Assembly (NCBI RefSeq): GCF_003265705.1
Contig: NW_020313044.1
Location: forward strand, 2,623,223-2,687,222
Length of the DNA stretch: 64,000 nt
Source: Callorhinus ursinus
Lineage: Eukaryota > Chordata > Mammalia > Carnivora > Otariidae
Direction of reading: 5' to 3'
Below, one piece after another: positions 12,221-25,590 of this stretch (the stretch's first letter is position 1; every line of letters begins with the position of its first letter). The translations under genes were made by a program, and so were the position numbers. The notes beneath the pieces were generated by a model. It worked only from the letters and a program-made list of their open reading frames with translations, was not told the DNA's origin and ran no database searches.

Positions 12221-13420
12221 ATTGAACCTCTCCCACCCCGTCCTTCCCCTCCTCTGCCCTCCCTGGCAGTAACTGGGCAGCCTCCCCGTCTGCCTGCCTG
12301 CTGGGAGTTTTGGAAGCTGTGGAGGGAGACAGGCTGGGGCCGGGGTGACAGCGCGTATCCACGGCGATGGCAGCCTGTGATTATGGGAATAAAAGGATTT
12401 TAAGGTCATGGGTGTATTTTTTTTTGTTCTGTTTTGTGTCCCCCCCCCCCCCCCGCTTTGGTGGAACTGGTGGCAGCAAAGGGCCAGAGCTGTGTGTCTG
12501 CAGGTTGGGAGTCTGTCCCCATACAAGTGAACGTGGATATGTGGTGCTTTTCTGGGAGCGTGAACACGTGTGTACATGCATGAGCAGAGCCTGTGAGAAT
12601 GTATGTTCTTGGTGTGTCTGTCTGCCTCATCCCCTGTGAGAGTCCACAGGGCTGTCCCCTGCGGGAGAATTCCCAGGAAAACTTCTTGCTTCTGGGTGTG
12701 ACATGGAGCTGGAAGCCTACGGTCCTCTATGTCCTGAAGAGCCGTCTGGCCCCAGTCCTTGCCTACCCGACCTTCCCTCCACAGTAGGGTGTCTTTGGCC
12801 AGAGACTGGCTAGGCCCAGTCACCTGGGCCAGGCCACATCTTGGGGTGTCAGTGCCCCTGGCCCCGCTCCAGCCCCTGTAATTGCATTCTGCCGCCTAAT
12901 CCCCCGCCAGCTCAATTAGATCGCAAATTCTTCTTCATTTCCTGCCTCTGATGCTGGCCTCCCTCTGGGCTCGCGGGGCCTGGGAGAGAGGGAGGGGATC
13001 CTGCCCCCTTTCCGCCAGCACTGGGGGCTCTTACAGGGGTGTGATTAGTTGCTGGCACACTGGCCCTGGGGTGCAGGTTGGAACCCTGGGGCCCAACAGG
13101 AACGGGCTTCCGGTGGCCCTCTTTGGATGAACCTCAGTATCCCCACGCTGGGGGAGGGGCTTGCATTATCTGGTACCTGGGCTCTAGATAGACCAGGCAG
13201 ATCCCTCTACGCCAGGCCCCTAGACAGTGCCCTCACCCCGGGTTCCCACGGGCTCCGCTCATGTTGTGTTTCCAGAGCAGTTGCTGGTCACCCCCTAGCA
13301 CAGCAGTTGTAACCTTGTTTTCGACCTTTTAATGGTGTGTGTTCTGGGGGTCAGTAGGACCACTGAGCTCTTCTCTACTGGGTCCTCTTAACTCCCTCCC
13401 TTGACCTCACCCAGACAAGT

Positions 13421-13650
13421 GTGTTTGAGCACCGGCTCTGGAGCCAGACGTGGCTCCAAATTCTGGCCATGCCACTGTCTAGCTGGATATATGACTTTTG
13501 GGTGAGTTGTCTCTCTGATCCTCAGTTTCCTTATCCCTGAAATGGGATAATAAGAGTGCCTGCCTCACAAAGCCATTTTCAGGTGGACACAGGGATGGTT
13601 GCTTAGTGCCCAGCACCAGTGGCTAACCCACAGCATGCAATAAAAGTTGG
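13421..13650 (+). mobile_element. MIR, nearly full length
   Basis: TTTGAGCACCGGCTCTGGAG, CCAGACGTGGCTCCAAATTC, then TGGCCATGCCACTGTCTAGC, CTCAGTTTCCTTATCCCTG and AATGGGATAATAAGAGTGC follow the tRNA-derived MIR consensus through its core to the 3' end. Confidence 0.85.
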
Positions 13651-15864
13651 CTTCTTTGGTGACGAGGACTTCACATCCCCCAGTGAAAAGGAAGAAAAGA
13701 ATATGTGCCTCACCCTTAGCATTTCTGTCTCCATTCCGCTCATTACCAGGTGTGTGATGTTGGGCACATCACTCTGCCTCTCTGGGTTTCTCTTCCCCTT
13801 CTGTAGAATGGGACTGATAAGAGGCCTGACCTCACAGGACTCAGGGGAGAGTTATCCACGTGCAGATGCTTGGCCCCAGGGGCCCGCCCTAGCAGGGTTT
13901 CAACATATTGCTTGCCCTCTTTTTCCTTTCCTCACACCAAGCCTAGGGTGGTATGGGGCTGGCAAAGACACAGGCTCAGGCACAAGGGGACTGGCCAAGG
14001 TCATGAGGCTGGTAATGGGGCCTGGGTGGGGTGGGAGGGCTAGGGGATGACCTGCTGGCTTGCTCGCTCGCTTACTCGCTGGCTCAGCTGAGCCGTGAGG
14101 CATGGACTTCCCTCCCCGCTGGTCTCTGTGGAAAGTGGTGGCTTGGCTGATTTTTTCTGTAAAGGGGAAGCTGGATGTCTGCTCCTTCCCCAGGAGGCAC
14201 CCGTGCCAGTGGCTGTGCTGACAGGCCTCCTGGCCTTCTTGCTAGGGTAGCTGGCAGCTCTGGAAGGCCCACTGCACACAGACCAGCCAGAGGGAAGAGG
14301 GAACCGCAAAGGTCCCCTGCCATCCCTAATCCCCACGGCCCCTCCCACCCTCAGCCTGTTCCTTTTGGCTGGAAAGACAGAAAGGAGCCCCTGCAGGAGA
14401 GTTGGGGAGACTGGCTCTGCTGGAGGTGGTGGGGAGGGGTGGGGTGGGGTGGGGAGTGAGGTGCCCTCTGCTTCAGGGTCCCGGTAGCTCCCTGGCTAGT
14501 CTCCTTATTTCTATGACCTCTGTCACTCACTGGCCTAGGCTCTTTAATATTTCATGGCCCATGGAGCCAGCCCCCTGCCCTAGCCCCCTTTGTCTGTCTG
14601 CTAGCCCCCCCCCCCCTGGGGCCACCCCTGTCGCTGAATTGCTGAATTACTGACCCCAAGAGGCTGCCTCTGCCTTCCCCCAACCGGCCCTAACACCTCC
14701 TCTGTCCCTCCTGACCTGCCTCCCCCACACCTCTCATGGTCACACCTTCCATCTCTCCTACACACCGTCTCCCCTTTTCTGACATCTGTGACCATCACCC
14801 TGCCCTTTTCCTCCATTTTCCTCTTTTGTTGGCCGCCTCCTTCTCAGCGGAACAGAAACCGTGGCAACTGGTCTGTCCGCCTGCTCCCCTGTCCACCCCT
14901 TCCTGCCCCCTCCCCCTGGCTACGCTGGGCGTGAGAGCTGGTTTTATTTATTTTTCTGTTTGTTTGGGAAGAGGGCAGTGGCAGTTCTGGGCCCTGGCAG
15001 AGCAGCGGGCAGGCGGGCCGTGCTGGCCTCCCAGGAATGTGGCCGGGACGCCCCGCGCTATATTTACTCCCCTCCAGCTGCCGGCCCCAGCAGGGCAGAG
15101 CCAGGCCTGCCCGGTGGCCCTGGGGGAGCCCTGTACCCAGCCTCCCCTGTCCAGCAGACCCCCACGTAGCCCTGGAGCCCACCACTCCCCCCACTCCGGC
15201 CGTGACCTCTCCAGGCCTGCCGGCAGGAACACCCGCATGCCATGCCAGTACAGGCATAAGTATGGATGCTGGGGCCTGATTCCCGTGGGGCAGCACCTGG
15301 CAGCCCCACGCCCCCACCCAGGAGCCTAGCCTAGGCCTGTAGTCTGGTGGCCAGAACTATGCAAAGCATCTTTCCGGGGCTCTCCCCACCAGGCCCGGTC
15401 CCTGCTCTTGCCGCAGTCCCCTCGGCTCTGTGCTCAGTTTTGCTGGCCGGGGGGTAGGGGTGGGGGGGCTGGCGCAGCCTTGAGCAGCTGTGCTCCCTGC
15501 ACATAACTTGCTGTCTGCTGGACCTCCTAGGTTCCTCACACGGACGTACGCGTGCACACCTAAGCGCTCGGACATACGTGTGCAGCACCCGTGAGCACAC
15601 CCTGGAGCGTGCCTTCCTTAGAGCAGGGCCATGCCTCCTGTCATTGGTTCCCTCATCCAGCAGATACTTGGAGGTTTTTGTGAGCCCGCTCCTTGCCAGG
15701 CTTGCAATGGGACATGGCAATGACTGCTTCCTGTACCCCCAGTGCCTGGCACCAGCTGAGTGTTTGAAGAGCTTTAGCTACTGTGCTAATCAATTGCTGT
15801 CCTCCAATTATTACTATAATAATAATATGTTGTCACAATGGTGATGGCAACGGCTAACATCCTA

Positions 15865-16025
15865 AACCCTGACTGGGGCAGGCACTATGTTAGTGGCTCT
15901 CGAGCCTTCGCTTCCCTTAAATCCCCACAGTAGCCCCGTGACTGGATGCTGTTAGCGTCCCCATATACAGATGAGGAAACTGAGACCGGAGAGTTTGTGA
16001 CTTGCCCCAGGACTTGCCATGTGGG
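15865..16025 (-). mobile_element. MIR fragment, minus strand
   Basis: GGGGCAGGCACTATGTTAGT, then CCCATATACAGATGAGGAAA and CTGAGACC..TTGTGACTTGCCC is the reverse of the MIR core. Confidence 0.75.
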
Positions 16026-19000
16026 ATTAGGTCCTGGTAGAGCCCTTGACTGGCTGTGAGCACCGTGAGAACAGCCACGGTTGGTCTGCTTGTTTAGGGT
16101 ACCTTCCACGCTGCCAGGCACACTGCGGCCCCTCCCCTGAGTTTGTTGACTAGAAGCCTTGCTCTCTCCTTCTTGAGGCCCCTCATTTCCCTGGGGAGGG
16201 GCCTGGCATGTGGTGGGGGGTGGTGACTGGCCAGTTGGATGAATGAAAGAATGAATGAACGAACGAATGGCCGGACGATTTCTGTGGGAATGAGTGCTCT
16301 CAGGAGACAGTGGGGTAGGAGATGTGCTTGTGCTGGTGATCCCACTGGTATGTGGAGATGTGCTGTGCCTGCCGAGGGTTCCCATAAGTGAGGTGGGGGC
16401 GGGTCTGAGAGATGTGGCCAGAGACCAACAGGCTGCTGGGGCCTAGCCCTTGAGCAGGTCATGTCATCTCCCAGGACCTCAGTTTTTCCATCTGTCAGAT
16501 GGGCTCGAGAGCCTTTGTCCTGGCTGGCTGTCAGCTGGCTGTCAGCTGGCCTGGCCTGGGATTGGCCTGGGAGCCTGAGAGGTGAGGGACCGTGGTGGGA
16601 AAGAGGAAGCAGTGGGTGGTGAAGACAGGAAGATGAAGCGTGGAGCTTGGCTTGGAACCTGAGAAGCAGGGAGACCGGCCCTGACCTGACACCCATCCTC
16701 CCTCCGAGCTGCAGGGTGGAGGTGCAGGTTCACAAACCCCTAGCTACCCGCTCTCGTTCTGGCAAGGGCTGGGCTTCCTGACATCTGCAGCGTCAGTGGC
16801 TGTGTGTGCCACGAGGGGGTGGCCTGCCCTCCGGGACTAGACCAGCTCTGTCTCCAGGCCCAGAGGCTCCCCCCAACCTCATTTCCAGTTCCTGTTGACC
16901 CTGATGGGAGAAACCCAGGCCCTCTCCTGCCTGACCCACCTTCTCCAAAGCTAGATGGGGAATCGGTTAGCTGGGCCCATAGCTCCAGGTGAGAGTGGGC
17001 TTGGCCCCCTTCCTTCCTGGGAGTGTTAAGATCTTGGTGGCCTAGAATTTTTAGTCACAGGAATTTAGAATCAGAATGCTTGGAGCAGAGGGATTCTTTT
17101 CAGGATTCTTGTCGTGTTGGGATTCTAGAATCACAGAACCATGAGTTTTACTGCAAAGGAAGCGTGAATGGTCATGTTTCAATCTTGTTTGACGCTAGGG
17201 GACATTGAGGATCTGAGAGGAGGGGCTTCCCTGTGGTGCCCTCAAGTGACATGAGCGTATATACCTGAGACAGAAACCCAGTTCGGCCTCTGGTCTGCCC
17301 TGCTTTGGAGATTTGGCTGGCGTGGGCCCCGTCAGGGAGCAAGGGGGATGCGGCTGGCCTGTAGGCACAGGAGGGGTCCTCACGGCGGTGCCCACCCACC
17401 CGCTGCCCACCGCCTGCTGCCCACGCTTCCCGAGGCACCAGTGTGAGGAGGAAATGCCGGCTGTTGCTTCCAGCGACAGCCGGCAGGGCCGGGCGGCTTC
17501 CCAGCTCCCCCTCTGATTCATGGCCGCCTGCAGCTTCCCCCTCCCCTGGGGGCCTCGGCAGCCCCATCTGTGCAATGGGGACAGGAGGCTCTACCCCAGA
17601 GTCTAGCGTCACAAAGACAGTATATTGGGGGTTCTTTTCAGGACCACCGTGAAGCTTTGAGAATGTTGGGAGGCTAGCCTGGGATAGCCAGCTGGGCATT
17701 TGGACCCAAAGCACTGAGCAGTTCTGCTTGGGGTTACACTAATGCCTCCAGGAGTCTGGGCGTTGCCGAATGGGTTCCTGGGGCAGCAAGTGTGGTGGTG
17801 GTAAAAGGAAGAGCACTGGATGGGAGGCCTAGGTCACCGGGCTCTCTCTCGACCTCAGTATACCCATCTGCAACATGGAGGGTGATATTCCATGAGGTCC
17901 CATTCAGTGTCGCCTCTGCCTGGATAGGCGCCGGGTGGTGGAGATACTAGGGAGGCCGAGGCCAGTAGCCGAGCTGTGCGGCAGGGAGGGGGCCTCTTTG
18001 GCTGCGGACACGGGGTAGGAGTGTCATTTGGCTGCAGGGGTGGCTCTGGGAGAAGGAATGAGGTAGGGGGGAGATAAGGAGCCTGCCAGCAAGGCAGTGT
18101 CCAGCGGAAAATCCCAGCCATTCTCAGGAAGTGTTTCCTCCACTGGTCTCCTGGGAGGGAGGCAGGGCAAAGCCGGAAGGAGGGTAGTTGGGGGCAAACA
18201 AAGTCCCCCAGCCAGTCTCAGTGGAGACGTCCCAGGCCTGGCAGCTGGGCGGGTGTGCCCCTCGCACTGCAGGAGGGCTGGAACGCACCCCCCACCATGC
18301 TCTAAGGCTGGGCCTGTGGTAGGAGGCCAGGACTGCCAGGAGGGGCTGGGCCATAGTCCAGATTTCAAAGCCTTTCCCCAGGGGCCTCGTGGTGCCCTCC
18401 GCCCTGTCCTGAGCTGCCGCCGCGGGGGTGGCAGATGCTGTTTCATCGGCTGAGGCGAGTGGGAGGCCTCCGGAAGGTCCTCCTGGGAGGTTCCGGGGGG
18501 CAGTGGGGGTGTGGGCAGCTGCCGCCCAGCCAGAGCTGGCTCACAGTGGCCTCCCAGGTCCCTCAGTGCCCCAGGCTTGGGGGCCGGGGGTGGTGCTTTG
18601 GAATTGAGACTGGTCCTCCCTGCCTTTGCTCCCCTCCCCGCCTTCGCCCCCCCTACGCACCCCCCCCCCACTGCCCACCAAGCTTCTTGGCTCTGGCCCC
18701 CTCCCATCCCTGGCTGCGTCTGCAGAGCCCCCCGGGGAAGGCAGGGGAGGAGGCGCAGCGGGCTCAGAACAGCGGGTGCCCGTGCAGCCAAGTATTTGCG
18801 CGAGCTGTCAGAGACAGACAGGCATGTGGGGAATTTGGTGCGTGTGGGGCTGGGGGAAGCAGCCGGGTGGGCAGGCAGGCAGGAGGGAGGAAGGTGGGGC
18901 CGTCTCCCCCCGCCTGTTGAACCCTGCGGAGACCACCATTCTCCCCAGCCCAAAGCAGAAGGTACATCTGGCGCTGTCTTCCTGCCTGTACCGGTACGGT

Positions 19001-20587
19001 GAGACCGGGACCCTGGCTGGGGTCTGAGAGGGTGCTGACGCCGGGGAAGGGGCTGCCATGCTGAGGACCGGAGCCCGGGAGAGGCTGTCTGGTGGAGTGT
19101 GGAGCCAGGCAGGAATCCGGGTTGTGCCCGACTGTGGCCTCCAGGAAATAGCAGCTGTCATGCTCCCGTGTGTCCCCACCCCCACCCCCACCCCCCAAGC
19201 CTGGCACAACTTGTTTCCTGGCCAGGGTCCGGCTGGGGCAGATTGGAGGAGCCTGGTATTGCCCAGTCTGGGCAAGGAACAGGCTGGGTGGAGAGGCCAT
19301 GTTTATAAGCCTACAGGTACTTGGGGTGCTGGGGAGGGCCCCCCCCCCGAGCCATTCTTTCCCTGAAGCAGGTTGGAGTCACTTGGAGGAGGGGACCTTG
19401 TCCCTTATTTCCCTGGACAGAGACCCCCAATTTAGTCACCTTTGTGGTCTGCTCTCCGCAGCAGGACCTGTTAGGCGTGTGAGGGCCTAGAGCTGAGGAA
19501 CACTTGAGGTTTCGTATCTGAGAGCCCAGAGAGGGGGATACACTGGCCTGAGATCACACAGTGGGCTCCCCAACCTTCTCCCTGCCCTCATGTGGGTGGG
19601 GCCAGCGGGAAGAGGTGAACTTTGGGGGTTTGCTGGGGTGGGGGGGACTATATTTAGTCAGCCCTGCAGAGCCAGGGGGCCCCTGGGAGCAGCTGTTAGT
19701 GGGGGGGGGGGAGACAGAGGCCTGAAGCTGCATTTAGTCTGGACAGAAATATCCTCCCCCCACCCACCCACCCACTGACTGGGCGGCCAGGCTGCAGGCT
19801 TGTCCCCTGAGGGGCAGCTTGCCTGGGCCTGGCGGCCGGCGGGACAGGCAAGATGACCCGATAGGCTTTTCCCAGCTCAGGTTTCGATGAAACAGGAACC
19901 GGAGCCGCAGCCTGGGCTGTGGGGGCCAGGGCAGCCGGAGCCGTGTGGGCCGGGGCTGCCTCCCCCTGCTCCCCCCCCTTCTCCCCGTGTTGCAGCCTCC
20001 CATTCTCCAAGGCCTGGGGAAGCAGCAGGTTATTTATCAAGCCAGCCTCCCTGCCGTGTCTGCCTGCGCCTCCCCCTACCATACCCCCCCCCCCCGCCTT
20101 GCGCTGGCGGCCATGAGCCCAGCAGAGCAGGGTGAGCTGGGCGGGCAGGCGGCAGGATGAGCTCAGGAGACGTGAGTCACCCCATCCCTAGCAGCCCCAC
20201 GAGGCCCTGCGGCCTGGCAGGCAGAGTGCACTCACGCACTCCCCACATGGCACACCCCGGGGCACACGCTCGGGACAGACATGTTCACTGAGCGCACGTA
20301 GTTCCCCACAGCCCGGCACACGCAGCAGACACACACAGCATGGCCCGATCGCATCAGCTGTGGACACCCCAGAAGCGCGCTCACGCGTATGCTGCCCGCC
20401 CCGGCCTCTGGCACGCACACACGCCGGCACACACGTAGGCAAATGGCCCCACAGAGTCATGTGTGGGCGTTCCGCACTCCCAGGAGGACCCCAGACCCCG
20501 CTCTGGCAAAGCAGCTGTAGGTCTGCTCCGTGCTCAGGCCGCGGCCGCCCGCTTCCATAGGATTGGGCCGGGAGACCCGACACTACA

Positions 20588-20617
20588 GCGTCTGGTGTGT
20601 GTGCACACACCAGACGC
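20588..20617. repeat. Perfect 14-bp-arm palindrome
   Basis: Arms GCGTCTGGTGTGTG and CACACACCAGACGC are exact reverse complements separated by only two bases (TG). It lies at the end of a CA-rich stretch (20220-20440). It is able to form a cruciform in DNA or a hairpin in RNA. Confidence 0.95.
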
Positions 20618-21654
20618 GGTTGGGGCTCCACTTAGCCACATCCCACCTTTAGGGTCACACAAAAGAGGCCTGGTCCTTGGCCATGTAGAGTCAGCTGGGT
20701 TCTTTTGGGCGGGTGGGAAGGGAACTGTTTTTTCCGCCATTCCCCGGCCGGCTTGGCCTTCTCTGGGGGCAGAGGCCTAAGTCTCAGGCCTGGAAGTGAT
20801 AAACCCACCTTGCCCTCCAGGATGGGGAACTCTGACCTGGGCAGAGCGGGTTGGGGGTGAGTGGGGGAGAGGTGCGGAGGAGCCAGGGAGAGGAAAGTCC
20901 TGGCAAAGAAAAGCCGTGGAAAATCAGTTTTCTGGGGAGTGCCAAGTGGCCAGCTGCTGCCCCCAGTAAGGGGGCCGGTTCCTGGGGAGATTGGGGGGTG
21001 CTGGAAATTGGGGAAGGGCCCCCCTTGACCTACTGGGCTGTGCCCCAGGAGCCTGCCTGCTCACCCTGGCACCTACTTTCCTCAGTTCCCTTGGCTCCCC
21101 CGTCTCTCATTATCTCCCCCACCTTGCAGCCAGTACCCTGAGACTTAGAATTCAGACATATTTCCTCGTTCTTAGTCTACTGGCCTGCAAAATGGGTACA
21201 GAGCTGACCTGAATACAAGGAGGGGCTGAGCTGCTGGGTTGGAGGGATGCCCTCGGGGGGCTTGTAGGCTTCTGCGCAGTGGGTCTGGGGCTTGCCTTCC
21301 CTGGATTGGGCAGAGCTGGGGGCATGACTCTTTTTCATACACTGAAAAAAACACCAGTTTTCAGGTGAGAGAATTGAGTCTGATGGGTCTGACTTCATGG
21401 TCATGAAGGGCTTTAGACACAGCCACCCAACACCCAGACTACAGATCATTCTGGATCTACAGGATTGAGAGAGCCCAGGGAGGGAGATTCAAGGGGCAGG
21501 TGACTGTTACGACTCAGGCCCAGGCTAGCTTCCCCCCCTCCTGGCCACGCATATCTCCCTCATAAAGGCCTAGACAATGGTCAGGGAGGGGAGAGGGGCC
21601 CAGGCATGCTGAAGTAAACAAACAGCAGCGGTCAGTCAGGAGGACTGGATGTCC

Positions 21655-21790
21655 TCTGAGCCTTGGACTCTGGAGTAGGACAGGCCTAGGCTCCAAACTT
21701 GGCTTGATCACTGCCTACTTTGCTATCACAGGCTGCTCTGACCTCACTTTTGCCACCTAGAAAATGGGTATGAGCCTTATCTCTGTGTCT
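21655..21790 (+). mobile_element. MIR fragment
   Basis: ACTCTGGAGTAGGACAGGCC, TAGGCTCCAAACTTGGC and GCCACCTAGAAAATGGGTA follow the MIR order. Confidence 0.65.
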
Positions 21791-22654
21791 CAAAGCTGCA
21801 GGACCTGAAGTAGGTGGTGGGGTGTGGTTCTCACTGTGTCACACACCTGGATCTCCAGGTGAGTCCGGACCTCCTCCCGACCTGACTGCTCCACCAAAGC
21901 TGGCATTTTCCTGGGAGGGGTACCCCATAATACGGACTCCTTAATTAGACTGTCTTGGATTTAGCCTTCTTTAGGGCTGTTCTCAGATGGGAATGCTCAG
22001 GTGGGGGACTGAAGAGGCTGACCCTGGGGTCGCAGAGAGGGGGGAGCATCCAACCAATGGGTTGGATCCAGGGAGAGGAATGTGGAGTCCTTGGGTGTCT
22101 GGACATTCCTGGGGGCTTTACGATATGGGAGGAAACAGAGCCAACCATAGATCCCCGGCATTCTCAGTTCCCCAACCCCTCAGTACACAGCAAGACCACA
22201 AGTTAGACTCGGCAGGGACTTCCAGGTGCCACATGGGTTCTTTGCAGTGTCGTGAGGGGCTAGGCACACACCTGTGTGAAGGAGCGGTCGGGACCATTGG
22301 AGACGGAAGGAGTGCTGACATAGAGCAGGCCGTGCTGGGGCCTGGGAGGTGGAAGGAAAGGTTGGCAGGATGTACAGGTGGGTTCTTCCTGTGGCCAGAA
22401 AAGGCATGCAGGCCTGGACAGCGGAGTGCTGCCCCGCTTGCAGACTTTATACCTCTGTCATTCGCTCCTCTCCCTATGTTCCTGCAGGTAAGTGGACGGG
22501 GGAGGAGTGCTCTCCGCGGGGCTGGGGAAACCGAAGCACAGGGATTGGCTCAGACTCAAAGGCAGACAGTGACAGAACCGGGGCCACAACCTCGGTTACT
22601 TGGCACCCCTGGCTTGAACAGTCCTTACCACTCTTTTGCTGGCTGATGATGGCG

Positions 22655-22860
22655 GTAAAAATAATAACGGCCATCATTTGTTGAGCACCTTCTGTGTGCT
22701 GCCCTGCCCTGAGAACTTGTGTCCTCTCCAGGACCCAGACGAGGGTGGGGCTGTCATCATGTGCATTTCACAGACCAAGGAATGGCCTTAGCAAGGTCAA
22801 GCAAATTCTCTGAGGTCACCTAGGCTGGGGGCTACAGAGGAACCCTGATTCCAAAGCCCA
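22655..22860 (-). mobile_element. MIR fragment, minus strand
   Basis: ATTTGTTGAGCACCTTCTGT, then GCATTTCACAGACCAAGGAA and AGCAAGGTCAAGC match the reversed MIR, ending near CCCTGATTCCAAAGCCCA. Confidence 0.75.
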
Positions 22861-24319
22861 CTTGGACCCTTTCGTGACCTGAACCTGTGCCTGGGGGCAG
22901 GGGCGGCAGGTCCTACCCATCCTCTGTAATCCCATGATGAATAATGTTCCTAGTTGGGCCAGCCTCCTCCCCACCTATGCCCAGCCCTTGGCTGTCCTGG
23001 GGACCTCTGCTATCTCAGGGCACTCCCCAGGTTTGGACCCAAGGCCCTTGGGACTGCTGACTCCTTGGGCCTGGGAAGGGTGAGCCTGATGCATTGGGAG
23101 TGCGGTAGGGGGCCAGGGGATGCACCAGGGAGCAGATTGATACCCCTTAGGGTTTGGGGGATGTCCTTGCAGATAAGTTCTGGGAAACTTAATTACTAGG
23201 CTTGTGGGAGCCACTTGGGGGCCTGGTCAGGGTCCTATACCTCCCCCATCCCCACCCTCCCATCTTCCTGGGGAGTCCTTTCCCTTCTAGGGAGCCCTGC
23301 ACAGAGTAGTTGAGAAAGTGTCCTTGAGCTGGAGATACCTTCTATATACAGGGGCAGCCCCAGCAGTGACCCCAGCTCCCCCCTCCCCAAGTGATGTGTC
23401 TTAGCCAAAGACAGCACCAGGCACAGTGTGGCCCTAGGTCGAGGCTCACTAGAGGTCACTGAGTCAGGTTTGTGTTCTCTCAAATGGAGGGGCAGACTCT
23501 GGGTTTAGGGTCCTGGGCTGTGTGGTAAGTCACTTCCCCTTTCCGGTCTCAGTTTCTGCATTTGTGAAATGACTGAGAGTCTGCCATGCACAGTGTCTGG
23601 GGGAGGGGTAAGTTAGTCAGACACACACCCACGTGCCTTCTCCTGGCGTCCCCAGGTCCCCGTATGGACAGAGCACCTGGCACAGACTCCGCTGATGGTG
23701 GTGACAGTGGAACCCCCACATACACCCTGAGCTGTCCTCTTGGTACCTCGGTCCTCAGCGATTCTGGGAGGGAGACAGCGCCAGGCTGCTGGCTCAGCCG
23801 GCTTGGCCACTGACCTTCAGAGCACCCAGGCTGTCAAGGCCGCCTGCCGGGCGGGCAGGGAGGGGCGCCGGCCAGTTCCTCGGCTGGTGCTCCCCGCCCT
23901 GCTCCCACACTCCTCTCTCTCTCTGCGCCTGTGTGCGAGCTAATTAATCTCAGCCCCTTTGGGAAATTAGAACGCTGCAGCCGCGGCCTTAGCCTCACAG
24001 TGCCTGTGCTGCTAGTGGGCCCTGCCAAGACCCACCGTGGTTTGGGGGCACGGGGTGGGGGATGGGGGCAGCAGGATGAGCTGGGCAAGCATGAGTCTCC
24101 CTGAGCGCCCCCACCTTCTGACTGGGGGCTGGGGTGGGGTGGGCTCTGACATCTCAGCTCTCTTCCCTTCCAGACGGCATTCATAAGGACATCAGGCAAT
24201 TGCTTTGCTGGGGTGAAACCCAACCCCCAGCACCTCCCTGCCCTGGTCCTGGGGCTGGTGTGGTCATCCCTCACCCCACATCCGATCTCAGTGCGGGGTC
24301 CTCTTGCCTGCCCAGTGCG

Positions 24320-24450
24320 GCCTGATGGAGATAGATGTAATTATGGAATTTTGCTTGGGAAATTAATTTGAAAAAGTTAATTAATTGGTGGTTCCGGAGG
24401 TGGCAGGCTCCACGCCCAGCCAGTCCTAATGACGTCAGTGCTGACCCGCC
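24320..24450. promoter_or_regulatory. AT-rich candidate enhancer with full CRE
   Basis: An AT-rich island in GC-rich intron DNA carries GTAATTATGG, ATTAATTT and TTAATTAATTGG homeodomain-type cores, followed by a perfect palindromic cAMP-response element TGACGTCA at 24430-24437. It has the look of a conserved non-coding element; no alignment was possible. Confidence 0.4.
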
Positions 24451-25429
24451 TGAGACGCCGCTTCCTGGGCAGACTTGCGGGGGGGAGGGGGGGACCCCAG
24501 TGACCTGGTTGGGCGGTCGTGGTGGGCCAGGCAGAGGCACAGTGAGGACGAAGAGGCGGACTGGTATCCTGCCTCAGAGTAGGCACCTGGAAAGTGTTTG
24601 TTGGCTGGGCCAGCGAGATGCACTTGGGCATCCTGAGAACTCAGCCACTTGTTAGCATGTTCAACAAGCCATTGTCAGGCTTCTTTATACCAACTCCAGT
24701 GTCTCGAGTGCTCACAGCCAGCGCAGACAGCTGAATGGTGTGCCCACGTCTTAAAAATCCCTTTTTTCAAAACCTCTAAACTTCTACCCAAAGGGTTCAA
24801 GGGACAGAATAGGTCCGTTGTGCAGATAAAGCAACTGAGGCCCAGAGAGGATATGACTCGCCCACCTCTTCAGCTCTGTCCTCCGGCAGGGTGGTGGAAG
24901 GGGTGTATAAAGCTTGGGCTTCTTCCCAGGGGAGGAATGCTCCCACAGGCAGCCCCGTCCCAAGTGTGGGTGATCGGGGCCTTAAAGTTGACTCTGTTCC
25001 CAAAGGAGAGGGCCAGAGAACGTGGCCAGCCCCCCAACCCTGGCACCCCTGGTACCGTTGTGCCTCCTCCCCCCAACCCTACCATCAGACATTTGTGTTG
25101 CCCTGTGTGTTCACGTAGGGGCTTCGTCCACCACCCTCCCTAATCCTCACGATGACCCAGTTGGCTGAGACAGGAGGCCCTGTGCGCCAGGGCTCCCCTG
25201 GTACATAGGCACCCCATTGCTAGGACCTCCCAGCAGGGCCCCTGACCACAAGAGTCTGACCAAGTTCTAGTGTCTGGAGGAGTGTGGGCTCTGTACAGGC
25301 TTTGTCCAGACTGAGGAAGGGTCAGGACTGGGGCAAGAGGTGGCCATCTATAAAATAGGGAAAATGGAAGCCCTATGGATCCCCATAGGACAGGTCAGGG
25401 ATACTGACCTGCAGGAGGCCAGCAAGGTG

Positions 25430-25590
25430 AGGAACATGGGCTTTCAAGAGGTTTGGACCTGGGTTCCTTCAAGCTGTGTGGCGTTAGGCAGGTATCTTAG
25501 CTTTTCTTAGACGTTTTCCTCATCTGGGAAATGGGGATGATCACATAAGCCACTCAGAGGGCTGTGGTGAAGCACAAGGAGGTATCACTT
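25430..25590 (+). mobile_element. MIR fragment
   Basis: AACATGGGCTTTCAAGAGGT and TTGGACCTGGGTTCCTTCAA, then TTTCCTCATCTGGGAAATGG and GGATGATCACAT. Confidence 0.75.

Noticed and set aside
18024..18953. 309-codon open frame on the minus strand
   Set aside because: Pro/Gly/Arg-rich low-complexity translation in GC-rich intron DNA, with overlapping frames open on both strands. No domain, splice or promoter evidence.
20220..20440. Regularly recurring CACAC phrases as a CRISPR-like array
   Set aside because: No constant repeat length, no unique spacers, and a mammalian nuclear context. It is CA-rich degenerate sequence.
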